Program-made: the position numbers and the translations under genes
Part shown: positions 9,841-18,791 of the stretch, piece after piece
Numbering within the stretch: the first letter of the stretch is position 1
Layout: each line of letters starts with the position of its first letter
Origin: Sphaeroforma arctica JP610
Taxonomy: Eukaryota; Opisthokonta; Ichthyosporea; Ichthyophonida
NCBI RefSeq assembly: GCF_001186125.1
Contig: NW_014039722.1
Coordinates: 1 to 21,175, forward strand
DNA: 21,175 bases
Direction: 5' to 3'
Notes under the pieces: generated by a model
Seen by the model: the letters and a program-made list of their open reading frames with translations, nothing else
What the model was told of the DNA's origin: nothing
Databases searched by the model: none

Positions 9841-10121
9841 TGAGAGTAGCTTATAGGATACGACCAGAAGAAACAATGGACCTCTTCTCAAGTGCGAATC
9901 CTACAGCTAGGTAAAAGTCTTAGGCTGAAGGACTCGCATTAAGTCTTTATTCGTGTTTAGTATTTTCTACACTAGACTCAATATTTACTAAAGTGTTTTT
10001 CTCTCACGCGGGACTCCCGGTATCATCTACCGGTAATCCCGCTATATTTCTGATCACTCTATCATCAGAAAAATTAGATCCTAGATCCAAAACATTGATA
10101 ATCTGGCCCCTAGATGCTACA
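9841..10121 (-). repeat. 3' LTR of chromovirus fossil 2
   Basis: On the minus strand it runs from TGTAGCATCTAGGGGCC to about CTACTCTCA and is preceded by a G-rich tract (10130-10122). It has a minus-strand AATAAA near 9945-9951 and two dyads (CCGGTA/TACCGG near 10018-10034; TTCTGAT/ATCAGAA near 10049-10071). It is related in layout but not in sequence to the LTR at 6793. The left boundary is approximate because it abuts fossil 1. Confidence 0.6.
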
Positions 10122-10130
10122 GCCCCCCAA

Positions 10131-10594
10131 CTTTATACTTCTCAGCCTGCGTAGGAGTAAAAAGTAACATCTTATAAGACTAGATTATCTAGAGGTTGGT
10201 GTTTTTGTACAGGGAATAACTTGTCCCTTAGGGGGCATAATATGAAAAACCTGCCACCATTATCCATTCTAACATATTACTTATTATATTAATTTGTACT
10301 AAATAACAGGAGTACTCTACCACGCTCATCGGAGTCAGTCTTGACCTGTGCTCTCAGTTGATCTCAACTTGGCTTAGGAAAACGCATCTCAACGGTGGCT
10401 CTCAACCGAGTCTTTGGCCCTTACCCCTCTGGTGTGTGGGCAGAGCATGCTTCAAGGGGAAAAAAGTGGGAGTGTCCTTTGGTGTCAGTGAAACTTGGCT
10501 AAGTTCCCCGCCTCGTGCGCTGCCTGTTGCTCGCTGATCGTTCATCAGTGCTGGTTGCTGTTAACTCCTTCGGCCTGGATTGTCTTCGCTTGCG
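10131..10594. other. Non-coding 3' spacer of fossil 2
   Basis: Between the polypurine tract and the chromodomain there is no recognisable domain. The last ~90 bp continue the basic C-terminal tail on the minus strand, and the rest reads as the untranslated 3' region of the element. Confidence 0.4.
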
Positions 10595-10745
10595 TTGTTT
10601 ACGCTGTCGGTATATCGTAAGAATATCTGGATCTGCGATGTCTGATTCATGTGTCCAGGTGCGCTCTCCATCTGTCCATTGCAGTAGGCAATCCTGGGTT
10701 CCTCCGCCTCTTGTGGATTCTCTGTGGTCTAGTATCGAAGAGAAT
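10595..10745 (-). pseudogene. Chromodomain of fossil 2
   Basis: The minus strand encodes about 50 residues with QWTDGERTWTHESDI followed by an Arg/Lys-rich tail. This matches the C-terminal chromodomain position of chromoviruses and parallels the one in fossil 1, though the sequence differs markedly. Confidence 0.65.
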
Positions 10746-10850
10746 TGAGTCTCTTCTGATGGTTGGACTTGATTGTTGGTAGTGAAATCTCCGGATTCAC
10801 TAGCCTTTTTGACTAAACCAATTAGCTCATCATTGACTGAGTTGGGATAC

Positions 10851-11224
10851 TCGGGGGCTCTAGTTCCATCAAGGTTACGGACGAAAATACGGTGCCCTCT
10901 TTGCTTGCTATCTTGTATAGTCCTCCATATGGTGCTGTCATTTTATTCATTTCACCTAGGTAACGAACCATCACAATGTCTCCTTCTTGGAAGTGTACAT
11001 ACTTTTTTTTGGTATTTGCGATCACTTTTCTTGATATTCGGGGGCTCTAGTTCCATCAAGGTAACGGACGAAAATCCGGTACCCTCTTTGCTTGCTATCT
11101 TGTATAGTCCTCCATATGGTGCTGTCATTTTATTCATTTCACCTAGGTAACGAACCATCACAATGTTTCCTTCTTGGAAGTGTACATACTTTTTTTGGTA
11201 TTTGCGATCACTTTTCTTGATATT
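10851..11224. repeat. 187-bp tandem duplication in fossil 2 integrase
   Basis: Copies 10851-11037 and 11038-11224 differ at only a handful of bases and in the length of one T-run (8 versus 7). Each encodes the same minus-strand integrase C-terminal stretch. The near identity means the duplication is much younger than the element around it. Confidence 0.9.
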
Positions 11225-11341
11225 GTGCCAAATTGACGTCTAGTTGCCCCATGGGGCGTTACACTAGTCGCAAAAATAGTCTCCATACTTTGACTCAACG
11301 CGGGAACAACCTGCCATACATATTCTGGGGACGCACCACAG

Positions 11342-12400
11342 GCAATAGAGTATGAGACACGTGTCAACATCATTGAACAGAACCACAACTTGGGACATTA
11401 CACTCCTGAAGAAACGGTACAAAAGTTGCAAGCAGATGGACATGATTGGCCTGAAATTCAACAACATGTACACTTGTTCATTGACGGATGCATACCATGT
11501 CTCAAAAATAAGATACACAAAAAGAGATCTCACCCCTCACAATCAATAACAACCGCATATCCAAGCGACAGAGTCCAAGTGGACACCATAGGTCCACTAT
11601 TAGACTCCAACGGAGGACACACATATGTGTTAGTATGGCTGGATGTATACTCATCATACGTCATTTTACATCCATGGTGGACAAATTAGCAGCTACCATT
11701 GCACGCACGCTGGTACCAATCATGTGTGAACGTGGATTCCCACAAATTATAGTTACTGAATATGTTAGCGATATACTTGCAAAAGTTGTTGAACAAGCGC
11801 CAATGCAACACCTAGTCTCTCGGCCGTATCAACCTAAAGTCTTAGGCGCGAACGAACAATCACATAGAGACCTCATACCCCTGCTACGGAAATTCGTTAA
11901 ACAGAATCCAGGTAACTGGTGTTCACGACTTCCATTCGTACAGATGGGCCATAATCTGCGTACATTCAGAAGACACAAGTTACCGCGCTTCAATGTGTAT
12001 TTTGGTCGCAAACAGAATCAACTCACGGACTACAATGAGCCAGTGACCGCACCCAGTACAACAGTATCTGGAGAAGAGCGACTGCAAAATTTAGAAGAAG
12101 CCATCAGGCCACAACTAGGTAATAATGTTGCACAGTATCAAGAGAAAATGCGCGCAGCATACGATCGAAAATACCAAAAGAAGTATGTAAACTTCCAGGA
12201 AGGGGGCCATGCTTCTTTTACAATATATTTACATGTGTGTGTATCTGTTGCTCGCATCACCGCTTCATGCATGGCCTTGTCATGGTTCGCCATCAAGATG
12301 AAATGAACAAGTTGGCAGACCATACAAAATAGTATGCAGGGAGAGCAACGGGTATTTTGTCTGTATGAAATCTCGGACGAAAGCGTAGGATATACATCTA
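11342..12400 (+). pseudogene. Plus-strand Ty3/Gypsy integrase fossil 3
   Basis: The plus strand carries an HHCC zinc finger (HNLGHYTPEE then CIPC, about 11385-11505), a DDE integrase core (DRVQVDTIGPL near 11566, later RPYQPKVLGANEQSHRD near 11823) and the start of a C-terminal module (about 12170-12330). No chromodomain is seen after it. The element is broken in several places. It lies back to back with the minus-strand integrase of fossil 2. Its gag and RT are not attached; the plus-strand gag at 13930 may or may not belong to the same lineage. Confidence 0.8.
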
Positions 12401-12747
12401 GAGAAGCATCTATAGAATCGGGAGCAAATAACTATAAGGGAAACAGACAGCATAGCAATAAGCACTAAGACCAGCACCCTAAACTAAGCACCCCAGACTA
12501 GGGAGTTACTACGAGAAAAGTAAAACGTCCCGTAGAGAATCGTGAAATCTCCTTGTGGATGCATAGCTTTCTAATATCATACATAGCCTTCCTATGTCAT
12601 ATACAATAAGGACGACTTGATACATGGTTTAGAAAAAGACATACACCGAAGATCCAACCCACTGAGTCCCAGAACACATAGAGGACGCAGCTTGATCGAT
12701 CAAAGGTTAACTACACACAATTCCAAGGAATCAAACGACTCAAACAT

Positions 12748-13015
12748 ACAATCACGAGGCAATCAGACTCAAGAAGTGATTAGGGAATTTAGGGTTTAGG
12801 ATTACAAATAATACGTGTTAACTAAACACAATTATAGGTAGTGAAGTTTCTAATACTAAGAACTTCAAGATCATACCCGAACATACAATCACGAGTCAAT
12901 CAGACTCAAGAGGTTCTAGGGGACGTAGGGTTAAGAATTACAAATAATACGTATCAACTAAACAATAATATAGGAATTCAAGCTTTCGAATATTAAAGAT
13001 TTAAAAGATCTTGCA
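12748..13015. repeat. 137-bp imperfect tandem repeat
   Basis: ACAATCACGAG(G/T)CAATCAGA starts units at 12748 and 12885, each followed by a shared GATTACAAATAATACGT-type segment. A partial unit precedes at about 12700-12747. Confidence 0.75.
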
Positions 13016-13028
13016 CAATAGGAAGGAG

Positions 13029-13430
13029 CAATTCAAAATTACTGCACAAATACATCTGATGAACATCAAATCGCACACCAGCAACACATTCATACAATAC
13101 AGACACAGTCTAATACATATCGCTTGCACCACTGACACAAAAACAATAACACGAACAGACCAAATAACTGAAACCAATCTGATCAGGTACAAACCATGCC
13201 AGAAGAAAGATCTAAAATATTGGGGACAGAATTCAAAATCACTTGTAGTGAAAACACACATCAGATAAAGAGACAATATAGATGCATCAGAACATAGCAT
13301 ATACTCGCATAAGGGCAACATATGATCAAACAGATCAAACAACCAAGCAAATAAAAGGTTCACTCTGATCAGGTACAAATCATACCTAGAAGATCACGAG
13401 AGATTGAGATTATATTTGAAACTCAAAATC
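13029..13430. repeat. About 186-bp imperfect tandem repeat
   Basis: CTGATCAGGTACAAA occurs at 13179 and 13365 (period 186). ATTCAAAAT(T/C)AC or a close relative follows or precedes each at similar spacing. The copies are diverged. Confidence 0.55.
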
Positions 13431-13566
13431 ACGAACAAGCAACATAATACACACCACACACTGCACAAGCACATTGAGAGTGATCGCACACACGACACAG
13501 TCTGGAATGCACAAAACGTACAAGGTGTAGAAACTTGAACAAACAGTTCGGTACATACGCCACATT

Positions 13567-13653
13567 CACTAGGACCGAACATCAACGGTTGACGCCACCA
13601 GAACCGAACTTTCCAGCGTGACGTCACTAGGACCGAACATCTCATTGAGATCA
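13567..13653. promoter_or_regulatory. Three 29-bp tandem units with ACCGAAC core
   Basis: Units 13567-13595, 13596-13624 and 13625-13653 are exactly 29 bp each and open CAC(T/C)AG(G/A)ACCGAAC. The junction between units 2 and 3 contains the palindrome GTGACGTCAC (13618-13627). They lie about 100-190 bp upstream of a TATA-like box and look like promoter elements of the gag element that follows. Confidence 0.6.
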
Positions 13654-13694
13654 CACATGAGGAATTAATTTCTCATACGACGGAATAAGCACAG

Positions 13695-13704
13695 GTGACG
13701 TCAC
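13695..13704. promoter_or_regulatory. Second CRE-type site
   Basis: GTGACGTCAC is repeated here, identical to 13618-13627. TGACGTCA is the known binding site of CREB/ATF-type bZIP factors. A TATA-like ATAAATA at 13751-13757 follows 47 bp downstream. Confidence 0.55.
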
Positions 13705-13800
13705 ACGTGACGAAATAAGCATGACTAACAAACACCATTTTCACCCTTCATAAATACAGGGGACAAAGCAACAAGCTACCGAGCCATACAGCAAGGTCAA

Positions 13801-13862
13801 CACTTCCCGCGGAAGTGCAGCAAAGCATTATTACTCTAGACGGGGGGATGGGGGGGGGGGGG
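13801..13862. other. Perfect dyad and G-tract before gag 4
   Basis: CACTTCC and GGAAGTG pair across three bases at 13801-13817. Two G-runs (13842-13847 and 13850-13862) follow, resembling the polypurine tract at 7058-7080 on the opposite strand. It could be a leader structure, a polypurine tract or a slippage-prone run. Confidence 0.4.
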
Positions 13863-13929
13863 TGGATGAAGCGCGCGCTTTCGCACAAAACATAACCAGA
13901 GTCCTTATTAATAATCCACTAACACCCAG

Positions 13930-15735
13930 AAAATGCCAGCTGCAACCAGAGCAGGCGTGTACGGTGGGGGATAAGGGAGTGAAGGCGCGGATGATGTGGG
14001 TGTCAGCCCAATGGGGGGGCCAAGCCCAGATAACAGTTCGGACCAACCTACACCGGCGGGGGTACCCATTGTAGTGACAGCAATACGTCTAGAAATAGAC
14101 AAGAATATCTGTCAAGGCAACTATGTTCTGGTGAGTCGGTTTGTGTCCAAGTTGGAACAAACGGCACCGGTGCCCATACCAACTCTACATAAGATGAGGG
14201 TAGGCATTCATGATCAACAGCCAGAGCGCCGCATGCCACTAGTTTTTAAGCGATCAATGACTGTGGTGACGATGAGGAAAATCAACTCATCCAAATAAGT
14301 CTATACATTAGTGAGTTAGAAATTATGCGGTCACGCTTGGGTGTTCAGATAAATGAGCTACCACTTGCGAAATTACTAAAGACTTCTGAATTTCCAAAAA
14401 TGCCTAAAGATAGCTATTTTAGAATGGAAAACTGCGGAAAACATTATAGAGTTCACTACACAATGTAGTAACCTATTCTTAGCAAAGTCCATACCTTTGT
14501 GTCAGTACCCAGCATTAGTAAGAAGCCTATTGGACTCTACTGATGCAACGGGGAAACCCAAATCAGTACTCAATAACTTGAGAGACTCTGAGACACATGC
14601 GACAAAGCACTTCAAAGATCCTGAGCAATTCAATAGACCACATCCAGTAGACAATCTGTTGGAGAAGTTTCTTAATAACTTGCAGAATAAGAAGATGAAT
14701 GTCGAAGTGCGCACAGAACGTGTGCACAAGACAATGGCGATGTTAGAGGAGCGTTACCGCAACTCAGACGAGGAACCCATACACTACCAAATTCTCAAAG
14801 TATAAAGGTACCAAGCACTTAAGTACTATGGACTGCAACCAGTGGTGGATACTCTAATCAAAGGGGATAAGCAACCATATGGGAGTGAAGGACACTTGTC
14901 AGATATAGAACATACCAAGTTTCATACTATGACTGAGACACGAATAAGAACGGCGGCTTTGATGCAAGCAGAGCGTATGTTGAGGGATCAGACACGAACA
15001 GCAAACAAGCGCAACAACGCACAAACAACCACACCAGCTGAGGATAACTCTACAAACGCTAACAAACGGTAAAACCAGACAATGGTACACACAGCCAGAA
15101 CAAGCAAGGGGGTAGACACAGAAAAAGAACGGAGCACGTGAGGAGCGTGCATGCCCCCACTGCCTGGTAATGCCAGTCCCACATCGGTACAGCGAATGTC
15201 CTGAGAAGAAAGCAAATCAAGCCACGAAGACTGAGCAGCGAGCCAAGAAAGATATACAGATAGCAAAACTGTCCATTACATCTGGCAAGGTGGAAGACAT
15301 CACAGACGGTGATGAGCACTGAAAACACTGGTGGGCGGAAGCAAACATGATTGACCTGGCTGACAGACTCAATGTATTTACAGATGAAAAAACGTTGTTA
15401 ATAAATGCAAAGATATAAATTGTCAATCTTTATCTTTACTTCCCGCACCACGAGACCAACGTTTACACATTGACATACAAATCAATGGCAATAGATACAA
15501 TGCACTAGTAGACTCGGGTGCACAACGCTCATGCAGGACAAAAGTGTAGTATCAGAACTATATATTTCATATCTTTCTGTTAGAACGCAACCGGGTTATT
15601 TACAACTAGCACAAACAGATGCAAGAATACAACGCACTGGATCAACGTCCATTCCTATTAGAATTGGTGATTTCTTGTCTGGGAGGTCAAGTACCTCGAA
15701 GCAGTTTGATGTTTTTCTGCTTCCATAGTTTAAAT
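13930..15735 (+). pseudogene. Gag-protease fossil 4 (Ty3/Gypsy), plus strand
   Basis: A gag body (about 13930-15072) is recognised by its similarity to the minus-strand gag of fossil 5: both share an HK(M/L)R...QQP(E/K)R segment and an NxxMNVEVR...EERYR-type segment. A zinc knuckle of C-x2-C-...-H-x4-C type follows (about 15150-15210, CPHC then HRYSECP). An aspartic protease with NALVDSGAQRS lies near 15505-15540. The similarity stops abruptly near 15735. The region is broken in several places. No capsid activity should be assumed. Confidence 0.8.
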
Positions 15736-15744
15736 CACATACTT

Positions 15745-17625
15745 CTGTGGAACCTGTGCGTTGTACTCTTGCATCTGATTATGCAAGTTGTATGTATCCA
15801 GGTTGTGGTTTTACAGATAAGTATAGTTCAGTTACTACACTTCGGTCCATACAAGAGCGTTGTGCCCCTGAGTCTACTAGTGCATTGTACGCGGTGCCAT
15901 TGATTTGTATGTCTATGTGCAATCTTTGATCTCGTGGATTCGGAAGTAAAGAAATGGGTGTGTAATCAATAACATTCGCATATATTAACAACGTTTCTTC
16001 ATCAGTGTGTGCATTCACAATGTCTACCATGTTTTTCATGTTAGCCTCGGACTACCAAGTTTTTCATACATGTTCATCTATCTCTTGCACCTTATTGCCA
16101 TTGGTAATGGCCAACTGGTCAACATGAACGGGTTGGTAATGTTGCGCTTTTCGTGCTTCTGCCTTTAGACGGTTGTTGTTCGCTTTGTTGGGGCACTTGC
16201 TGAACGCATGTGGTGTGTGAGGGGTTTATACCACAGTGTGGGCAAGGTCGTGGTCCTCGCGGTACTGGTGTGTCAGTGGCCTGTCCTATGGGAAGACCTC
16301 TGCCTTGCCCTCCTGGTGGACCTTTACCCCTTGGTGGGCCTTCCCCTCTTGGTATTCCCCCTCTCTGGGCGGACCCCCTAGAGGTATGTTCAGTCTTGGG
16401 CGAGTAGCTCGTGGTTCATGAACAAGTGCATTTTTTCGCTCGCTTGCTTTCATGTTTGCGATTAGCTTGTAGTATTGTTGCCTGTCTGATCATGTCTTCG
16501 GTGAGTTCATGAAATACCTTCTCTGAGATGTCAGATACGTGTCCACTACTACCATCGGTTTTCGTCTGATCTTTGATCTATTTGTATGTTTCCGCTTGCA
16601 AACCGTACACGACTAGTACTTGGTAACGCGATGCTTTGAGGAGTTGCCAATTGATAGCCTCCCTCTCCGTGCCCTGGTAACGCTTCTCTAACTCAAACAT
16701 TGTGCGACGCAACTGTGCTGCCCGTACTTCGACATTCATACGAGTGTCATAGAAATTGTTGAGCCACTTCTCAAATAGATAGTCTACTGGAGTGCGACGT
16801 AGGTTGTCAATGATTGATATATTGTAGTCTTCCACATCAGTGAAGTCTTGCCAAAGCTTTTTGTACTACGTAGCAGTGCGCGATACTTCTGTTGCGTCGG
16901 TCTGTCTGAGCAGCCCTTGGACTATTGAGAGGTACTGTATCAATGGCATGTTTGTGCTCGCAAACAAGTCTTTGGCTACAGATACAGACTCAATTGTATA
17001 ACGACAGTCAGCCATACTGATCTATTTGGAACTCACTCATCTTGAGTAGTTTGTTCAGTTCTGGTTCTGAAGCTTTGTCCCCTTCGTGAGATCTAATTAG
17101 AGGTAACTCGCTCATAAAGCCACTGATAGCAATGTAATCATCGTGATCACTTTTGTCACAGTTCTTCATAGCTTTATTGTATAGCTCTACTAACCACTCA
17201 TCTATTACTGGAACAAATCGCTTGGGTTGTTGTTCATAGACTACTTTGCGCAGTTTGTGAAATGCACTAATGTCAATAGGATCGTCCGCTGTTTGTGCAT
17301 ACAACTTGTCTACTAGTATGTCTACTATGTAGTAGTTGCACTCATAGATGGTCGTGTCCAAGACTATGTTGTACTTACTCATCGCTGGATCCATTGGAGC
17401 TCTCGCTGGTGTGAACTCATCGTCCATGTGCATCGCTCTATACCCATTGTGTGGGGTAGAGGTGTGTGACGATGCTTGCGAAACTGGCATCGTGGTTGTT
17501 GTTCCTGGACTTGTCCTGGTCGTACAACTAGTGTTGCCTCTAGTCTGTGTTCTACTTGAGCTCACTTGTGTGAGTAGGCTTCGTCGTGCTGCACGTGTCC
17601 TCTGAAATGGAGCAGAAGTCATTGA
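15745..17625 (-). pseudogene. Gag-protease fossil 5 (Ty3/Gypsy), minus strand
   Basis: Read on the minus strand: a gag with a Ser/Thr/Arg-rich N-terminus and longest open stretch 17622-17008, a gag middle (about 16835-16578), a zinc knuckle (CPHC...HAFSKCP, about 16250-16190) and an aspartic protease (NALVDSGAQRSCMD, about 15885-15840). It is homologous to fossil 4 throughout but clearly diverged, so the two are members of related subfamilies, not recent copies. It has a few breaks. No LTR of matching orientation was found upstream. Confidence 0.85.
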
Positions 17626-17843
17626 CTATGCTGTGTGTGGGGCGTTTATTGTTGTGTCAGACTGTGTAGGTACCTCATGTAGTCTCACGTCGAGTACAAG
17701 TGTCTCTTATGTGCACACGCAAGTTTCAGTAAAATCGATTGATTACCTTTGTTTGTGCTTCTTTGTAGTATCAAGTAGTGAAGACGTGTGTAGTGGCTTG
17801 CCCCTGGTCTGCTCAACTCAACGTGGGAGCATTTGGTTTAAGT

Positions 17844-17863
17844 GGATAAACTTGGGTTTATCC
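17844..17863. repeat. LTR-type palindrome, probable LTR remnant
   Basis: GGATAAAC and GTTTATCC pair perfectly around four bases. The words match the palindrome found in the LTR family, so the stretch of roughly 17760-18044 may be an eroded LTR. No ends were recognised. Confidence 0.4.
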
Positions 17864-18044
17864 TGTTTATTTGTGAACTTGAGATAAACCTGGTTTCTGG
17901 CGTGCACTCAGTTTGCTGTGTTCATCCGTGGTTTATGGTTTTATTATTTATTTTTTTCGGTTTCATTTTATTTCAAGTTTATGCCTCATGGCGTTGTACC
18001 GAACTTCTGATATATATCTCGTATGGTCAACTTTGTGTGTGTAT

Positions 18045-18230
18045 TGTGGTCAGAATACAAGTACTTGGTTTATTTGTTTATTTTAAGTTTATTATAGTTT
18101 TTACAGTTCATCAGAATAATCTGATAAACTTGGTTTTTGCTGACTATTTCAGTACATGACTTATGACTCATTATTAGAGTCATTAATTTTAGAACGTTGA
18201 GATATAGTTATCCAGCGTACACTTACTACA
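18045..18230 (+). repeat. Orphan LTR, plus orientation
   Basis: It begins TGTGGTCAGAATAC and ends GCGTACACTTACTACA, matching both ends of the LTR family. It keeps the GTT(T/C)ATCAGA / TCTGATAAAC palindrome (18106-18115 with 18120-18129) and the ATGACTC / GAGTCAT dyad (18163-18169 with 18177-18183). No target duplication flanks it (GTAT against TTTT), and its orientation is opposite to gag fossil 5. Confidence 0.75.
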
Positions 18231-18311
18231 TTTTTAACTTACTATAGGAAGTTGTTAGTTTATTAGTAATTATAAGGAAAGATAAGGAATAAGAATTAGT
18301 CGGTGGCTAGC

Positions 18312-18326
18312 ATATATATATATATT
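18312..18326 (+). promoter_or_regulatory. TATA-like tract before the 142-aa ORF
   Basis: An alternating AT run lies about 40-50 bp upstream of the ATG at 18363 and just after AGTCGGTGGC at 18299-18308. This spacing suits a short-leader promoter, but AT runs are common in this window. Confidence 0.35.
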
Positions 18327-18362
18327 GTTTTAAGGACAATTTGAGAATAATAAGAACAAAGA

Positions 18363-18791
18363 ATGTCGCATCAAAATGACGAGATCTTTCGAAATTTACC
18401 GACCGAAGAAGGAGATAGTGGGTTCTCGAGTAGTGAGGCTAGTGATACGATGCCGACATTAATGTCGGCCAGCAGCAGTGAAGCAGAAGAAGATTTGAGA
18501 CAGGAGAACCAAGGGAATGACCGTGGAGAACCACCTACGATTGATGAAGTCAAAGAAAGGAGATTTAGAATCAACAGACGCGAAATGGCTCGACATCTTG
18601 AACGATTTAGACTAACTGGTCGTCGTACTAACAATGTTTGGACGACAAGAACAAAGATAGAATCTAGCGAGTCGAGTGAAACTGAGAAGGAACCATCACA
18701 ATCAAGCACATCAACCCAGGAACATCTAGGAAGGTCCCAAGACGATCAGATAACGGAATCAGGGAATCAACCAGAAACCACAGATAAGTAG
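18363..18791 (+). CDS. Unassigned 142-aa acidic, Ser-rich protein
   Basis: I do not recognise this protein. The N-terminal ~60 residues are acidic and serine-rich (FSSSEASD, SSSEAEEDL). Residues about 65-95 are basic (KERRFRINRREMARHLERFRLTGRR), with a nuclear-localisation look and a probable helix. The last ~45 residues are Ser/Thr/Gln/Glu-rich and probably disordered. It has no membrane segment and no cysteine. It is intact from ATG to TAG with a TATA-like tract upstream, and it lies 132 bp after a plus-oriented LTR. It may be an accessory ORF of a non-autonomous retroelement, or a host gene; a short exon of a longer gene is also possible. The later ORF at 20210 shares only the word RRTNN and a similar hydrophilic composition. 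Confidence 0.4.
   Translation: MSHQNDEIFRNLPTEEGDSGFSSSEASDTMPTLMSASSSEAEEDLRQENQGNDRGEPPTIDEVKERRFRINRREMARHLERFRLTGRRTNNVWTTRTKIESSESSETEKEPSQSSTSTQEHLGRSQDDQITESGNQPETTDK

Larger units (their letters stand above)
6793..9866 (-). mobile_element. Chromovirus fossil 1 (Ty3/Gypsy), 3' part
   Basis: In minus-strand order it holds an RNase H segment (9866-9187, interrupted by a solo LTR), a linker, integrase with zinc finger and catalytic core (about 8680-7905), integrase C-terminal module (about 7860-7680), a chromodomain (about 7600-7440), a G-rich polypurine tract (7080-7058) and a 3' LTR (7057-6793). Gag, protease and most of the reverse transcriptase are not seen next to it, and sequence of another element abuts at 9841-9866. 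The order RT/RNase H-integrase-chromodomain defines a chromovirus. The coding parts are broken in several places, so this is an old, inactive copy. The 5' LTR was not found, so its age cannot be read from LTR divergence. Confidence 0.85.
9187..9866 (-). pseudogene. RNase H segment of fossil 1, split by an LTR
   Basis: To the right of the solo LTR the minus strand encodes an RNase H start (YSDYGLGRALFQ, then SKTLNHARQNYATPMKELLA). To its left lies GHKALVYMNAQ, the matching later part of the domain. The order and strand agree with fossil 1. Reverse-transcriptase core motifs were not found further right. Confidence 0.8.
9841..11365 (-). mobile_element. Chromovirus fossil 2, 3' end only
   Basis: In minus-strand order: integrase C-terminal region (about 11365-10822), chromodomain (about 10745-10595), a spacer, a polypurine tract (10130-10122) and the LTR at 10121-9841. 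The chromodomain is recognised by CLLQWTDGERTWTHES and the basic tail that follows. The integrase end shows GDIVMVRYLGEMNKM. The upstream half is missing and the remainder is broken. It abuts the RNase H end of fossil 1, so one of the two probably landed in, or recombined with, the other. Confidence 0.7.
12450..13566. other. Repeat-rich non-coding stretch between integrase 3 and gag 4
   Basis: No coding region is supported. The plus strand is A-rich and carries two sets of imperfect tandem repeats, listed separately, and short TTAGGG-like words. It could be the untranslated ends or LTRs of the flanking plus-strand elements, but TG...CA boundaries were not found. Confidence 0.45.

Noticed and set aside
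13001-13378. Minus-strand 125-aa Leu/Cys/Phe-rich frame
   Set aside because: It is the complement of an A-rich tandem repeat and shows no domain pattern.
16210-16421. Plus-strand Pro/Gly-rich frames
   Set aside because: They are antisense to the zinc-knuckle end of gag fossil 5.
6793-18230. Reading the minus-strand parts (gag-protease 5 through fossil 1) as one large element with insertions
   Set aside because: The order would fit, but reverse transcriptase is absent, the LTR beside gag 5 has the opposite orientation, and fossil 2 lies between with its own LTR. Common origin is not supported.
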